Assembly (NCBI GenBank): GCA_963842975.1
Contig: CAWJIH010000007.1
Location: 62,001-126,000 of the forward strand
DNA length: 64,000 bases
Source of the DNA: JACJWR01 sp963842975
Lineage (GTDB): Bacteria; Actinomycetota; Actinomycetes; S36-B12; UBA10799
Reading direction: 5' to 3'
Shown: positions 1 through 8,020 of the stretch, in pieces
How positions within the stretch are numbered: position 1 is the first letter of the stretch
Layout of the letters: every line of letters starts with the position of its first letter
Notes under the pieces: model-generated
Databases searched by the model: none
What the model was told of the DNA's origin: nothing
The model's input: the letters and a program-made list of their open reading frames with translations, nothing else
Program-made: the position numbers and the translations under genes

Positions 1-525
1 CATCTGGTCCGCGGCGCGGCGATCTTCGGGACTCGCGATCAAGTTGGCGTGGTACGCGCGGCTCGCGACGGATTCATACGGAACGCCGGACATCCCGGTG
101 GGCCCGGTCAAGAGGTTGACCAGCAGCACGGTGACCGGGTTGCTGGCATCGGCCGGAACCAGCGCTTCCGGCCGGGCCCGGCGCAGTGCTGGGACCAGCA
201 ACTCGGCCGCTGCCAGCTGCGCGGTATCCACCGGCTGATCCGGGTCGCTGACCTGCAGAATCACCACCGTCAGCGTGCGCAGCCGGGCCCGCGACAGCAT
301 CGCGAAGGCATCCACCTCGGCTGCTTGCCCGCGGTCGAGCAGGACACCGCGGGCTTGCACCCCGCCGTAGGTCGAAGGTTGGACATTCTCCGTGGGCACC
401 CACAGAGCCCGCTTCAGGAAACCTTCGCTAGCCCACGACTTGGCTACGGCCAGACCCTCTTCGCCGTGTACCCCACTGGGCAGCAGGACGAGGGAGAGGC
501 TGCCCTGCGGTTGTTGCCCACTCAT
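1..525 (-). CDS. Unknown protein, fourth gene of the tubulin-like operon (partial, runs off left edge)
   Basis: The frame is open from an ATG at 525 to the window edge (175 codons, no stop), so the C-terminus is missing. It begins MSGQQPQGSLSLVLLPSGVH and reads as a soluble alpha/beta protein rich in Ala, Val and Leu, with no signal peptide, membrane segment or motif I recognise. It starts 15 bases after the stop of the tubulin-like gene on the same strand, so it is very probably co-transcribed with it and may be a partner. The opposite-strand reading frame over the same bases has the Arg/Gly/His-rich composition of an antisense shadow. Function unknown; reality as a gene is well supported by spacing and composition. 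Confidence 0.7.
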   Translation of the reverse strand, partial: MSGQQPQGSLSLVLLPSGVHGEEGLAVAKSWASEGFLKRALWVPTENVQPSTYGGVQARGVLLDRGQAAEVDAFAMLSRARLRTLTVVILQVSDPDQPVDTAQLAAAELLVPALRRARPEALVPADASNPVTVLLVNLLTGPTGMSGVPYESVASRAYHANLIASPEDRRAADQM

Positions 526-540
526 GCTGACGTGCCGTCC

Positions 541-3500
541 CTAGTTGAAGTCGTCAATTGAGGCCTGCAAGCTGCGCACCGATTCGATGCCACCTTCCAA
601 CTCGGTGAACGCGGCCAAGATGTCGTCGCGCATTTCGTAGGCACGAGGAGCTCGGAAGGGGTCGCCGTTGTTCTCCGTCTTCGCGAACACGTTTTCGTAG
701 GACGACCGCCACCTCTTGATCCGTTCCAGAGCATGGTCGCGGCGTTCTTCGATGGTGGTCCACGGACCTTCGACCGTTGGGGCGCTGGGCTCGGTCGTGC
801 CGTTGGCCAACCAGTCGCGCAGGGTGCGGTTGAGGGTGTAGTCGCCCATGGCATCGGATTCCCCGGAACCGCCCAACTCGCGCAGACACCGGTAGGCCGC
901 CATCGGAGCGACATCGCCTTGGGTGGCGCAATCAAGCCAAGCCAGCGGAATCGATTTCAATGCCGCTGGCAGGTACTCGTACCCGAGCGACACGTCCGGC
1001 TGGAGTAACGGATACGGGAAGTTGACGGTGTCCCGAGCCTGCGGGTCGTAGATCGACCAGGGCTCGGCATGGCCGAGTTCGAGTCGGTTGAGCAGCGATG
1101 CTGTGAACCAGCCACGCACCATGGCGCGTCGCACTTCGGGTGCCAACGGGATGAACTCGGGCAGCGACCTGGCCCGACGCCAGCGCCAGAAACTACTGCG
1201 GCCGGTGGCATCCAGCTTCACGCTCGCCCACTCTTCCGAGATTGGCCGCATCAGCGACTCGAACACCACTGGGTGCAGCGTCGCCGGCAACGCAGTGAAG
1301 ATGTCGATGGCTCCCACCGGAGCTTCTTTGAAGGTGAAATCTGTCGGGTCCAGACCGGCGTTGTGCATCACCCGATGCGTCGCCTCGCGCGCCTCGGATT
1401 TGCCCGGGAAGGGGATTGTGCTGAAGATGAAAAGTGGCTCCACCTCCTTCTGTTTGTGCACTTGGGAAAGCATCCGCTTGTCGATCGCGGCCAGCGGTGC
1501 GGCAGCGCCAATCGCGCCGGTCAGTTGCCCCTCGTAGCGGCGGAGGCGATCGGCAGCCACCTCAGGTTCGACATCCGAATCGGTGAGGTAGTCCACCAAC
1601 GAGTCCGCGAGATGGCGGCCCATCGCCCGGGTTCGATCCGTTGCCCATTCGTTCGCTCGGGTGAGCAGGTCAGTCCCACGCAGGTTCACCACGAACTGGG
1701 CGCGTTGTGGTGACTGGGCCGCTGCGCGCAGTTCGGCCTTCGCGGGTTGCCACGTGCGGTGCGCCCGAATCAGGTTCTGGTCGGTGCCGCCGATCTCGAC
1801 GGTGCCGGTGATGATCTGGCTCACCGCCTCCCGTTGGGCATCGCCTGGCGGAAGATCTCCCGGAACGCTGCGGGCCACCAGCGACCTGCGGGTGTCTGGG
1901 TAGGTTTCAGGTTGCTCCAGCAGGAACTCGTTCGGCGAAGGCTTGAGGCGACTGGGCACGTCGTCGTCCATGGGCCAAAGTGAGATCTCGGACGGCACCG
2001 CACCCTGGGGGGCCTCGTCCTCCTGCAGCCGTTGCCCGGCTCCAGTCACGGCAGCAGCCAGCGGCTCAAGGAAGTTCGCGGAAAGGTCGACCAGTAGTTC
2101 GCTGGCCAGTTTGCGGCACTGAACTTCCACCTGCGAGAACAAGGCCGCTGCGGCAGCGTCGACGGCAGCGGTGACGAACGGGCTGTTGGCCGGCAGGTTT
2201 GCGGTGCCGCCGTCCTGCAGCGCACCCTGGATGGCGCCATCTAGATCATTGGCCCAGTAGCCGTATTCCTGCGCTTCGTGGTTCAGCTCTTCCACCACGA
2301 AGGGGATTTCCTCACGGATCAGTCGATTGAGCATCGCCGAGGTGACGAGCGTTCCATTACGCGCCACCGAGTTGGCTGTGGCGGCCATTGTCAGCTTCTG
2401 GATCGACGCGGTCCACCTGCGGGCCATCTCCAACTGGCCTTGACGTTCCGACGCCCAGTAGGCGTTGGCGAGGTCTGTGGCTGCGTTCGAAATGTAGGTG
2501 CGAATCGCGCCTGTGCTCTTACCCCCGGGACCAATCGAGCTGACGAATTGATTGCTGATGTCGGCCTTGAGTTTGCCATACAGTTCGTGGCGATTCGCCG
2601 GCTCGAGGGCAACCAGCACATCGTTGAAGTCGGGGCCGCGCTCGTTGAGTTTGCAGTGCTGTACGAAACCGCGAAACGCCAAGTTGGCCGCTTCGTCCAC
2701 CAGTTCGCGGTCGGAGCGGTCGTCCTCCTGGCTGCGCTTGGATCGTAGGTGCGATCGGAGCACCGACTCCACGGCATCCCGGGCGAGGAATTCGGTCACG
2801 TATTCGCGGAACAGGTTGCGACCGAGGGACACCCGGGCGTAGCCGATGGCTCGGAACGGTGGCGTCTGATGGGTCAACGCGGACGGGAACGAGCCCACCG
2901 TCTCAACTGAGTTTGACGGACCGTTTCCGGTGACGTAGGCAGTCAGCGCATCCTGCAGTGGTTCGGAGGTCATCCAGGCCGACAACGCCCGACCCATGGC
3001 GACATAAACCGCGTTCTGGTCGATGTAGTCGAGGTTCGCGCTGTTCTTGCGTCCGACCAGGATCATCCCTGGCGCCCGACCCTCAGCCTGCGGCAGGATC
3101 ATGCCCTCGGCGTTGTAGACGGCGTTGGTGGTCGAGGAGATTCCTTCCTCGTTCCACCAGGTTGCGGACAACTCCGCCAAAGAGGCCAGCGCGTTGGGTC
3201 GCACACCTTTGCGCATGGTGGCGGGAATGCTGTCGAACACGTCCGGCGCGTACAGAATCGCGCCAGCGTTCTCCACCGGCACACCCGCGGCCCGCAGCGC
3301 CCAGGTGACGTCGACGATTGCTCCGGCACCAGAGCCACCGGCCAGCGACGACACCACTAGATAGACCGGGTCGCGCATCTCCATCTGGTCGTCTGCGCCG
3401 ACGAGTTTGGCGATGTGCTTGAGCTGGCCCTCGATGGCAGGCGTTTGGATGCGGCCGACGGCTGCGGCGATCGCATTCTTGACCTCGCGCAAGTGGGTGA

Positions 3501-3885
3501 CAGTGATGATCCGACCGATCGCGCGGTACTGGCCGGCGCCACGGTCGATGGGCACCGAGACCTGCGTGGCCAGCGGACGCCACCCGGCCGTCGCCTCGAG
3601 GTTGAGCTGCTCCTTCAGCGAATTGCGCAACAGTCGGTCGACCACCTGGTAGTTGACCCCGCTGGCCACCAGGCCGGTGTAGGAGCCAGACGGCAGGGCA
3701 CCAGGTAGGCCCGGGTCGAGTCCGTCGGGTTTGGACGGGACGTCAATGTGAACGAACTGCCAGGCGTCGGGGAAGGGGTCGGTCCAGCCGATGTTCTCCA
3801 ACTGGCGTTCGAGGTCTGCACGCGTGGTGCGCAGCGTCTTGCCGCCGGATCCGCCGATTCCGATGAGGACGAAGGGGGACAGCAT
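541..3885 (-). CDS. Tubulin-like (Tubulin_2 family) GTPase
   Basis: 1114 residues. The N-terminus has a glycine-rich nucleotide-binding loop, GIGGSGGKT at residues 9-17, and the tubulin/FtsZ signature appears as AGGSGAG at 182-188, followed by an acidic VD. This combination in a protein of over 1000 residues is typical of the bacterial tubulin-like Tubulin_2 family, which is distinct from FtsZ. The C-terminal two thirds are helical and unassigned. I chose ATG 3885 because TAGGAG lies six bases upstream; longer readings into the previous gene give only a low-complexity Pro/Arg stretch. It follows the VWA gene by 28 bases and precedes an unknown gene by 15. Cytoplasmic; GTP binding is inferred from the motifs, polymerisation is unproven. 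Confidence 0.85.
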   Translation of the reverse strand: MLSPFVLIGIGGSGGKTLRTTRADLERQLENIGWTDPFPDAWQFVHIDVPSKPDGLDPGLPGALPSGSYTGLVASGVNYQVVDRLLRNSLKEQLNLEATAGWRPLATQVSVPIDRGAGQYRAIGRIITVTHLREVKNAIAAAVGRIQTPAIEGQLKHIAKLVGADDQMEMRDPVYLVVSSLAGGSGAGAIVDVTWALRAAGVPVENAGAILYAPDVFDSIPATMRKGVRPNALASLAELSATWWNEEGISSTTNAVYNAEGMILPQAEGRAPGMILVGRKNSANLDYIDQNAVYVAMGRALSAWMTSEPLQDALTAYVTGNGPSNSVETVGSFPSALTHQTPPFRAIGYARVSLGRNLFREYVTEFLARDAVESVLRSHLRSKRSQEDDRSDRELVDEAANLAFRGFVQHCKLNERGPDFNDVLVALEPANRHELYGKLKADISNQFVSSIGPGGKSTGAIRTYISNAATDLANAYWASERQGQLEMARRWTASIQKLTMAATANSVARNGTLVTSAMLNRLIREEIPFVVEELNHEAQEYGYWANDLDGAIQGALQDGGTANLPANSPFVTAAVDAAAAALFSQVEVQCRKLASELLVDLSANFLEPLAAAVTGAGQRLQEDEAPQGAVPSEISLWPMDDDVPSRLKPSPNEFLLEQPETYPDTRRSLVARSVPGDLPPGDAQREAVSQIITGTVEIGGTDQNLIRAHRTWQPAKAELRAAAQSPQRAQFVVNLRGTDLLTRANEWATDRTRAMGRHLADSLVDYLTDSDVEPEVAADRLRRYEGQLTGAIGAAAPLAAIDKRMLSQVHKQKEVEPLFIFSTIPFPGKSEAREATHRVMHNAGLDPTDFTFKEAPVGAIDIFTALPATLHPVVFESLMRPISEEWASVKLDATGRSSFWRWRRARSLPEFIPLAPEVRRAMVRGWFTASLLNRLELGHAEPWSIYDPQARDTVNFPYPLLQPDVSLGYEYLPAALKSIPLAWLDCATQGDVAPMAAYRCLRELGGSGESDAMGDYTLNRTLRDWLANGTTEPSAPTVEGPWTTIEERRDHALERIKRWRSSYENVFAKTENNGDPFRAPRAYEMRDDILAAFTELEGGIESVRSLQASIDDFN

Positions 3886-3913
3886 GGTGACTCCTAGATG
3901 GACTGGTGTGTGG

Positions 3914-6640
3914 TCATGATTGGGGGCCGGAAGGGCGCGGACCGGAAGGTCCGGTGGGGCCAGACGGTCGATTGCGGGGGCCGGGCGATGTGGGGCCAGT
4001 CGGGCCGGAAGTGCTGTTCGGCGCACTAGGCCCACTGGGTCCTGCGGGCCGCTTTGGACCAACAGGCCCGCGAGGTCCTGCGGGTCCTTTCGGACCAGCG
4101 GGTCCACGGGGTCCCTCGGGCCGCACGGTGCCGGACGTTGTGCCAGGGCCATCAGTTGGCTTCACCCGGCTCGCCGCGGCCAGGGCGTCTTCTTTCGCGG
4201 CCGCCTGCAGCCGCTTCAGAATCGAATCGAAGTGCGGGAAGTGCCTGATCCGGTTGGCTACTTCGCCGACGGAATCACCGCCGCCGCGGGGGGCAATGAA
4301 GGTGTTGATGGTGGCAGGGATGCCCGCTGCGAGGTCGCCGGACACGAGGTCGGCATCGCTGATGGTGGCGTACCAGACGTCTCCGAGCCCCATCGAGATC
4401 GGCGCTGACGACCCATCGCCGGACACGTAGGGGGCTTGATTGGAGAACACTCGGCTACCGGATTCGGCATGGACAGCAGCTGTTGGGGTCCCGAGCACGC
4501 TCCAGGGCATGTGTGTGTGCAGGGGTGATCCGTCCGGTCCCGCAAGATTGCGCCGTGGCTTCTCAAGATCAGGCATCACCAGGAGTTTGTCGGCCGGGAT
4601 GTCGAAGGCAGGTGATTCGGAGTTCGCGGCGCTGCCGACCGCAGCCGGGGTCCGGGAACGGACTCCCGCCGAAGAAATCACCACGGGCACGGTCACCGAA
4701 CGGGTTCCGTCGAGCGGTTGGAATCGCGCCAGGCGGCGGTTGAAGAGGAACAGCACCAGCAGCGGCACCAGGATTGCGATGGCGGCGAGCAGCGCCACGA
4801 TCGCGATCCGTACTCCTTGATTCAGCGGAGCCGAGGACGTGAAACTCACTGGCACAGTGATGTTGCGGTCGGTTCCACCTACGCTGGTGACGACCATGGG
4901 TAGTTCCCCGCTGACGCGCTCATCGGCTGACGTGGAGGTGGTCACTGCCACCGCGACCTGGCGCTGCTCGCCGGCAGCAAGTTCGAAGCAGCCTTGGGCC
5001 TGTTCGACTGTGTACCGGTTCGGATCATCCACTGCCGACCACGCAACCGGCTCCAGGCAGGTCGTGGTCGGGCCGTCAGGGGACCCGCTGATGGTGAGGG
5101 AACCTTCTGCCTTGCCGTTTCGGCCGACGAGCGGAGTCAAGGCAAGCTCTGCCGGCGCCACCTGCGGGAATTCGCGTGGCAACGTCACCGGCAGGGTGAA
5201 ACGGCCGGACACGGGCTGCAGTTGCTGACCCGATTCGGTGGTGAGGCTGAGGGTGACGTCGAAGGTGGTGGAGGTGGAATCACCCTGCGGTGTGATGCTC
5301 CCGGTGAACGTCCCCGCCGGGTCAAGTTCAAGCGGATCGGCGCTTGCGCCGACGGCCGAGGCCGTCATCGCAGCCGAACCGTAGACCGCCAGATCCACCG
5401 GCTCGTTGGAACCGGGGCGCACCACGCTGCCATCGATTTTGGCTTTCTCACCGGAGATGAGTGACACACTTTCCAGCTTCAAGCCAAGGCCGGTGTTGAG
5501 GAACACCGAGAACTCGTCGGTCTGGCCCGGACGTGCGATCGTCCACTCACCCACGCCTGCGGGGGTGACCGGGACCTGCACGGTGACGTTGTCGAAATCC
5601 CACACAGCGACTGCGCCATCGTCACCCGGAGAGTCTTTGCCGATGGTGGTGGTCTCGTCGTCGGGGTTGGTGAGCAGGAGTCCCTCGGGCGCCAGTCCGA
5701 CGATAGTGAACGACGCGATGCCCGGGTCGATCAGCAGCGTCGCGGGGGAGCCCTCGAACGGCACGAGGGTGCCGCCTTGGCTGAGCGCAAACGCACTGGC
5801 AAAAAGCGACGCAAGCCGGTCGACGCCACCTTCGAGGTATGCCCCGCGGGAATACTCAGCAGGGATCGGCACTGTGCCGCAGTCAAGACTCCCGGCGGTG
5901 CCTTCGGCGGAGGCCTGCAGCAGTTCACGTCCCTGCTCATAGTCCGTCGGGCTGGCATCGGCGCTTGCCGGATCAAAAAGCATGACGGTCACCAGATTGA
6001 TGCCGTCTCGGCGGATGCCGTCGACGACGCCTCCGGGAGCGCACATCTCGGCTGCGGCGGTTGCATTCACTTGCGGGTCATCGTCGACCCACAGGACCCC
6101 ATCGGTGAACAGGATCGTCACCTGGCAAGGGGTCTGTTCGAAGCTGTTGCTGGTCGATAGTTCCGCCATCTGGTTGCGGGCCCCGGCCAACGCCGCCGGG
6201 TGGTTGGTGCCGCCGCCGTAGTTAAGTTCCGGGATCGTGGTTTCCACAGTATTGGCGATCTGCCCAGTGGTGCCGTCTGTCAACTCGGTCCACGGAACCA
6301 GGGGAGAGTAGTCGAGCGCGAACGTCGACACTGCTAGGTCGATGCGTCGGGGACCTTCGGGCGTGGGATTCCCGGCCTGCCTGCCCAAACTGCGAATGAG
6401 GTTGGCAAGCAGGACGGCGCGCTTGTCCGTTGGATCGGTGTTCTGCAGGGAACTGGACTCGTCCACCACAAGAAGTACAGCGAGGTTCGTTTGGGACTGC
6501 AGGCATTGGGAGATCTGTTGGAAACCCAGCTCGGCCTCGGGACTGACAGTGGTGGCGGAAGCCGGCCCGATCGCCGCCAAGGGCAGACCCAACAGCATCA
6601 TGGCCGAGGTCAGGACTGCAATCAGAACGCGTCGGTTCAT
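3914..6640 (-). CDS. Secreted, membrane-anchored VWA-domain protein with collagen-like cytoplasmic tail
   Basis: 908 residues. A Sec signal peptide occupies about 1-30 (MNRR, hydrophobic core, ASA). A von Willebrand A domain spans about 50-290 with an intact metal-ion adhesion site: D60-x-S62-x-S64, T145 in GGGTNH and D180 in FTDG. Beta-rich domains fill about 300-605. A single membrane helix lies at 611-633, followed by Asn-Arg-Arg, which predicts a cytoplasmic C-terminus. That tail ends (about 840-906) in Gly-Pro-x collagen-like repeats. ATG 6640 overlaps the stop of the upstream gene (ATGA), indicating translational coupling. The tubulin-like gene follows. Likely role: an outside-facing ligand-binding receptor or scaffold whose tail could contact the tubulin-like protein (inference). 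Confidence 0.85.
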   Translation of the reverse strand: MNRRVLIAVLTSAMMLLGLPLAAIGPASATTVSPEAELGFQQISQCLQSQTNLAVLLVVDESSSLQNTDPTDKRAVLLANLIRSLGRQAGNPTPEGPRRIDLAVSTFALDYSPLVPWTELTDGTTGQIANTVETTIPELNYGGGTNHPAALAGARNQMAELSTSNSFEQTPCQVTILFTDGVLWVDDDPQVNATAAAEMCAPGGVVDGIRRDGINLVTVMLFDPASADASPTDYEQGRELLQASAEGTAGSLDCGTVPIPAEYSRGAYLEGGVDRLASLFASAFALSQGGTLVPFEGSPATLLIDPGIASFTIVGLAPEGLLLTNPDDETTTIGKDSPGDDGAVAVWDFDNVTVQVPVTPAGVGEWTIARPGQTDEFSVFLNTGLGLKLESVSLISGEKAKIDGSVVRPGSNEPVDLAVYGSAAMTASAVGASADPLELDPAGTFTGSITPQGDSTSTTFDVTLSLTTESGQQLQPVSGRFTLPVTLPREFPQVAPAELALTPLVGRNGKAEGSLTISGSPDGPTTTCLEPVAWSAVDDPNRYTVEQAQGCFELAAGEQRQVAVAVTTSTSADERVSGELPMVVTSVGGTDRNITVPVSFTSSAPLNQGVRIAIVALLAAIAILVPLLVLFLFNRRLARFQPLDGTRSVTVPVVISSAGVRSRTPAAVGSAANSESPAFDIPADKLLVMPDLEKPRRNLAGPDGSPLHTHMPWSVLGTPTAAVHAESGSRVFSNQAPYVSGDGSSAPISMGLGDVWYATISDADLVSGDLAAGIPATINTFIAPRGGGDSVGEVANRIRHFPHFDSILKRLQAAAKEDALAAASRVKPTDGPGTTSGTVRPEGPRGPAGPKGPAGPRGPVGPKRPAGPSGPSAPNSTSGPTGPTSPGPRNRPSGPTGPSGPRPSGPQS

Positions 6641-6975
6641 GAGCCGATCGCCTTGGCAATGTCCGTGGCGATGATCCACGCATGGAGTAGGCCGATGGCG
6701 AAGGAAAGGAGCACGGCCGTGGTCGCGATCTTCTGCATCTTCGGATCGCGTCCGTAGGTGTTGGACCGAGAGGCTTTGACATCTGCATAGCGGAAAACCG
6801 ACACCAGGATCGTGACTGCCAACGGTGCGAGCAGGTAGCCGACGACAGAAAAAGCCAGAGACCGTGAGACAAGTAGAAGTGCCGAAGCGGTCAATGCGCC
6901 CACCGCCAGCCATACGAGGCTCGCAGGGGCGCTGACAATGTCTGCGCTAGGTCGTTGCATTGAGGTTGGAGCCAC
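6637..6975 (-). CDS. Small three-helix membrane protein, first gene of the VWA/tubulin-like operon
   Basis: 112 residues from a GTG at 6975, preceded by AAGGGGGG about five bases away; an internal ATG at 6960 lacks a ribosome-binding site. Three hydrophobic segments lie at about residues 19-37, 41-60 and 84-105, with a basic stretch (KASRSNTYGR) between the second and third. No known family recognised. Its stop overlaps the start of the VWA gene by four bases, so it is almost certainly part of the same functional unit. It may anchor or assemble the VWA protein in the membrane, but this is inference from position only. Confidence 0.7.
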   Translation of the reverse strand: MAPTSMQRPSADIVSAPASLVWLAVGALTASALLLVSRSLAFSVVGYLLAPLAVTILVSVFRYADVKASRSNTYGRDPKMQKIATTAVLLSFAIGLLHAWIIATDIAKAIGS

Positions 6976-7111
6976 AGAATCCCCCCTTCGCCCAAGGAAC
7001 GCGGACCGTCCACACGGTGTAGATCGTTCGCCTCACGACCCGACTGTGACAGCACCCTCCGACAAGTGGGTCTCCGTGCTGGGACAGACCCAAGAAGTAA
7101 TTAATCAACGT

Positions 7112-7336
7112 CTAGAGGCTAGCACTTTGATCAGGGTGCGTCTGCTGACAATGTGACGGGAACAGCGCAGCGCCGCAGAAGCACGAGAACTGTGTGCTGT
7201 CTTCGTTGCGCGGACAACGTGTACCTGTCTGAAGCGCCTCCTCCGGTGGGACCGCCCATATTGCCTGGGCAGTTACCCCGCCAACCTCTTCGCCGCCATC
7301 GACGTCACGGCGGTGCGTGATCGCCTTGCGGCCCAC
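7112..7336 (-). CDS. Possible small zinc-ribbon-like protein
   Basis: A 74-codon frame beginning with GTG. It contains CPRNEDSTQFSCFCGAALF, which resembles the Cys-rich end of a zinc ribbon, and a further Cys near the C-terminus. It lies upstream of, and on the same strand as, the VWA/tubulin-like operon, 136 bases before it. The ribosome-binding site is weak. It could equally be a chance frame in the 400-base interval 6976-7375, which otherwise shows only an AT-rich patch at about 7095-7125 that may hold the operon promoter. Confidence 0.3.
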   Translation of the reverse strand: MGRKAITHRRDVDGGEEVGGVTAQAIWAVPPEEALQTGTRCPRNEDSTQFSCFCGAALFPSHCQQTHPDQSASL

Positions 7337-7375
7337 TTTCCAGCGGCTTGAGGCGTAAACGGCGAGAATGCTGCA

Positions 7376-7852
7376 GTGGAACCCTCTCGTGTGATTGCCG
7401 CTGCAGTTGCCGTCGTACTAGTCGTTGGCTACGCCCTTGGCGCAGGTGTCTGGGTCTCTAGTGGGCGCGAGTTCTATGAAGGCCTCAATCGACCGCCGTG
7501 GCAGCCACCTGATGTTGTTTTCGGCCTGATCTGGCCCTACAACTTCGTGGTGCTGGCCGCGGCAGGAGTCGTCGTGGCCATGATGGCCAGCACTCTCGCC
7601 AGCATCTGGTGGTTGTCGCTGACCGCTCTGAGCATCGGTGCCGCACTGAGTTGGGCTTACTTGTTCTATGTTGCGGAGTCGCTTTGGCCGTCGGCGTTGG
7701 CCCTCGCGGTGGCCACCGTCCTCACGGTGCCGGTGCTGGTGATCACTTGGCGAACTGCGTGGGTGTCGGGAGTCCTGTTGGTCCCGTACCTGCTGTGGCT
7801 GGGCACCGCGACATCGCTGGCGGTTGGCTACGCGATCCGCAATCCCGGCTAG
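7376..7852 (+). CDS. tspO: TspO/MBR family membrane protein
   Basis: 158 residues from a GTG, five membrane helices as in the family. Family hallmarks are visible: FYEGLNRPPWQPPDVVFG after the first helix, then LIWPYNF, and near the C-terminus LLVPYLLWLGTATSLAVGY followed by IRN. TspO proteins bind porphyrins and hydrophobic ligands and are linked to tetrapyrrole and light/oxygen responses in bacteria. The usual W-S-P-x-F-F motif is degenerate here (LSWAYLFYVAES), so ligand preference may differ. It stands alone between the VWA operon (divergent) and the sulfur-transfer fusion gene 168 bases downstream. Confidence 0.8.
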   Translation: MEPSRVIAAAVAVVLVVGYALGAGVWVSSGREFYEGLNRPPWQPPDVVFGLIWPYNFVVLAAAGVVVAMMASTLASIWWLSLTALSIGAALSWAYLFYVAESLWPSALALAVATVLTVPVLVITWRTAWVSGVLLVPYLLWLGTATSLAVGYAIRNPG

Positions 7853-8020
7853 CCGCCAAGATCCCCAGTTCGACGTGGCGGCCGCTGATTCGTCGTAGCG
7901 ACTACTGATTCGTCGCGGGCTTCAACGTCTGGTCGGAGACTGTTCTTGTCAGGGAGCACCTTCGCTGGGAATGAGTAGGGTTGTGCTGAGCAGCGGACGC
8001 GTCAGTGGGTGGAGGTACTC

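Noticed and set aside
49..561. Plus-strand frame over the window's left end
   Set aside because: Arg/Gly/His-rich composition; the minus strand has a coding-like open frame in operon register.
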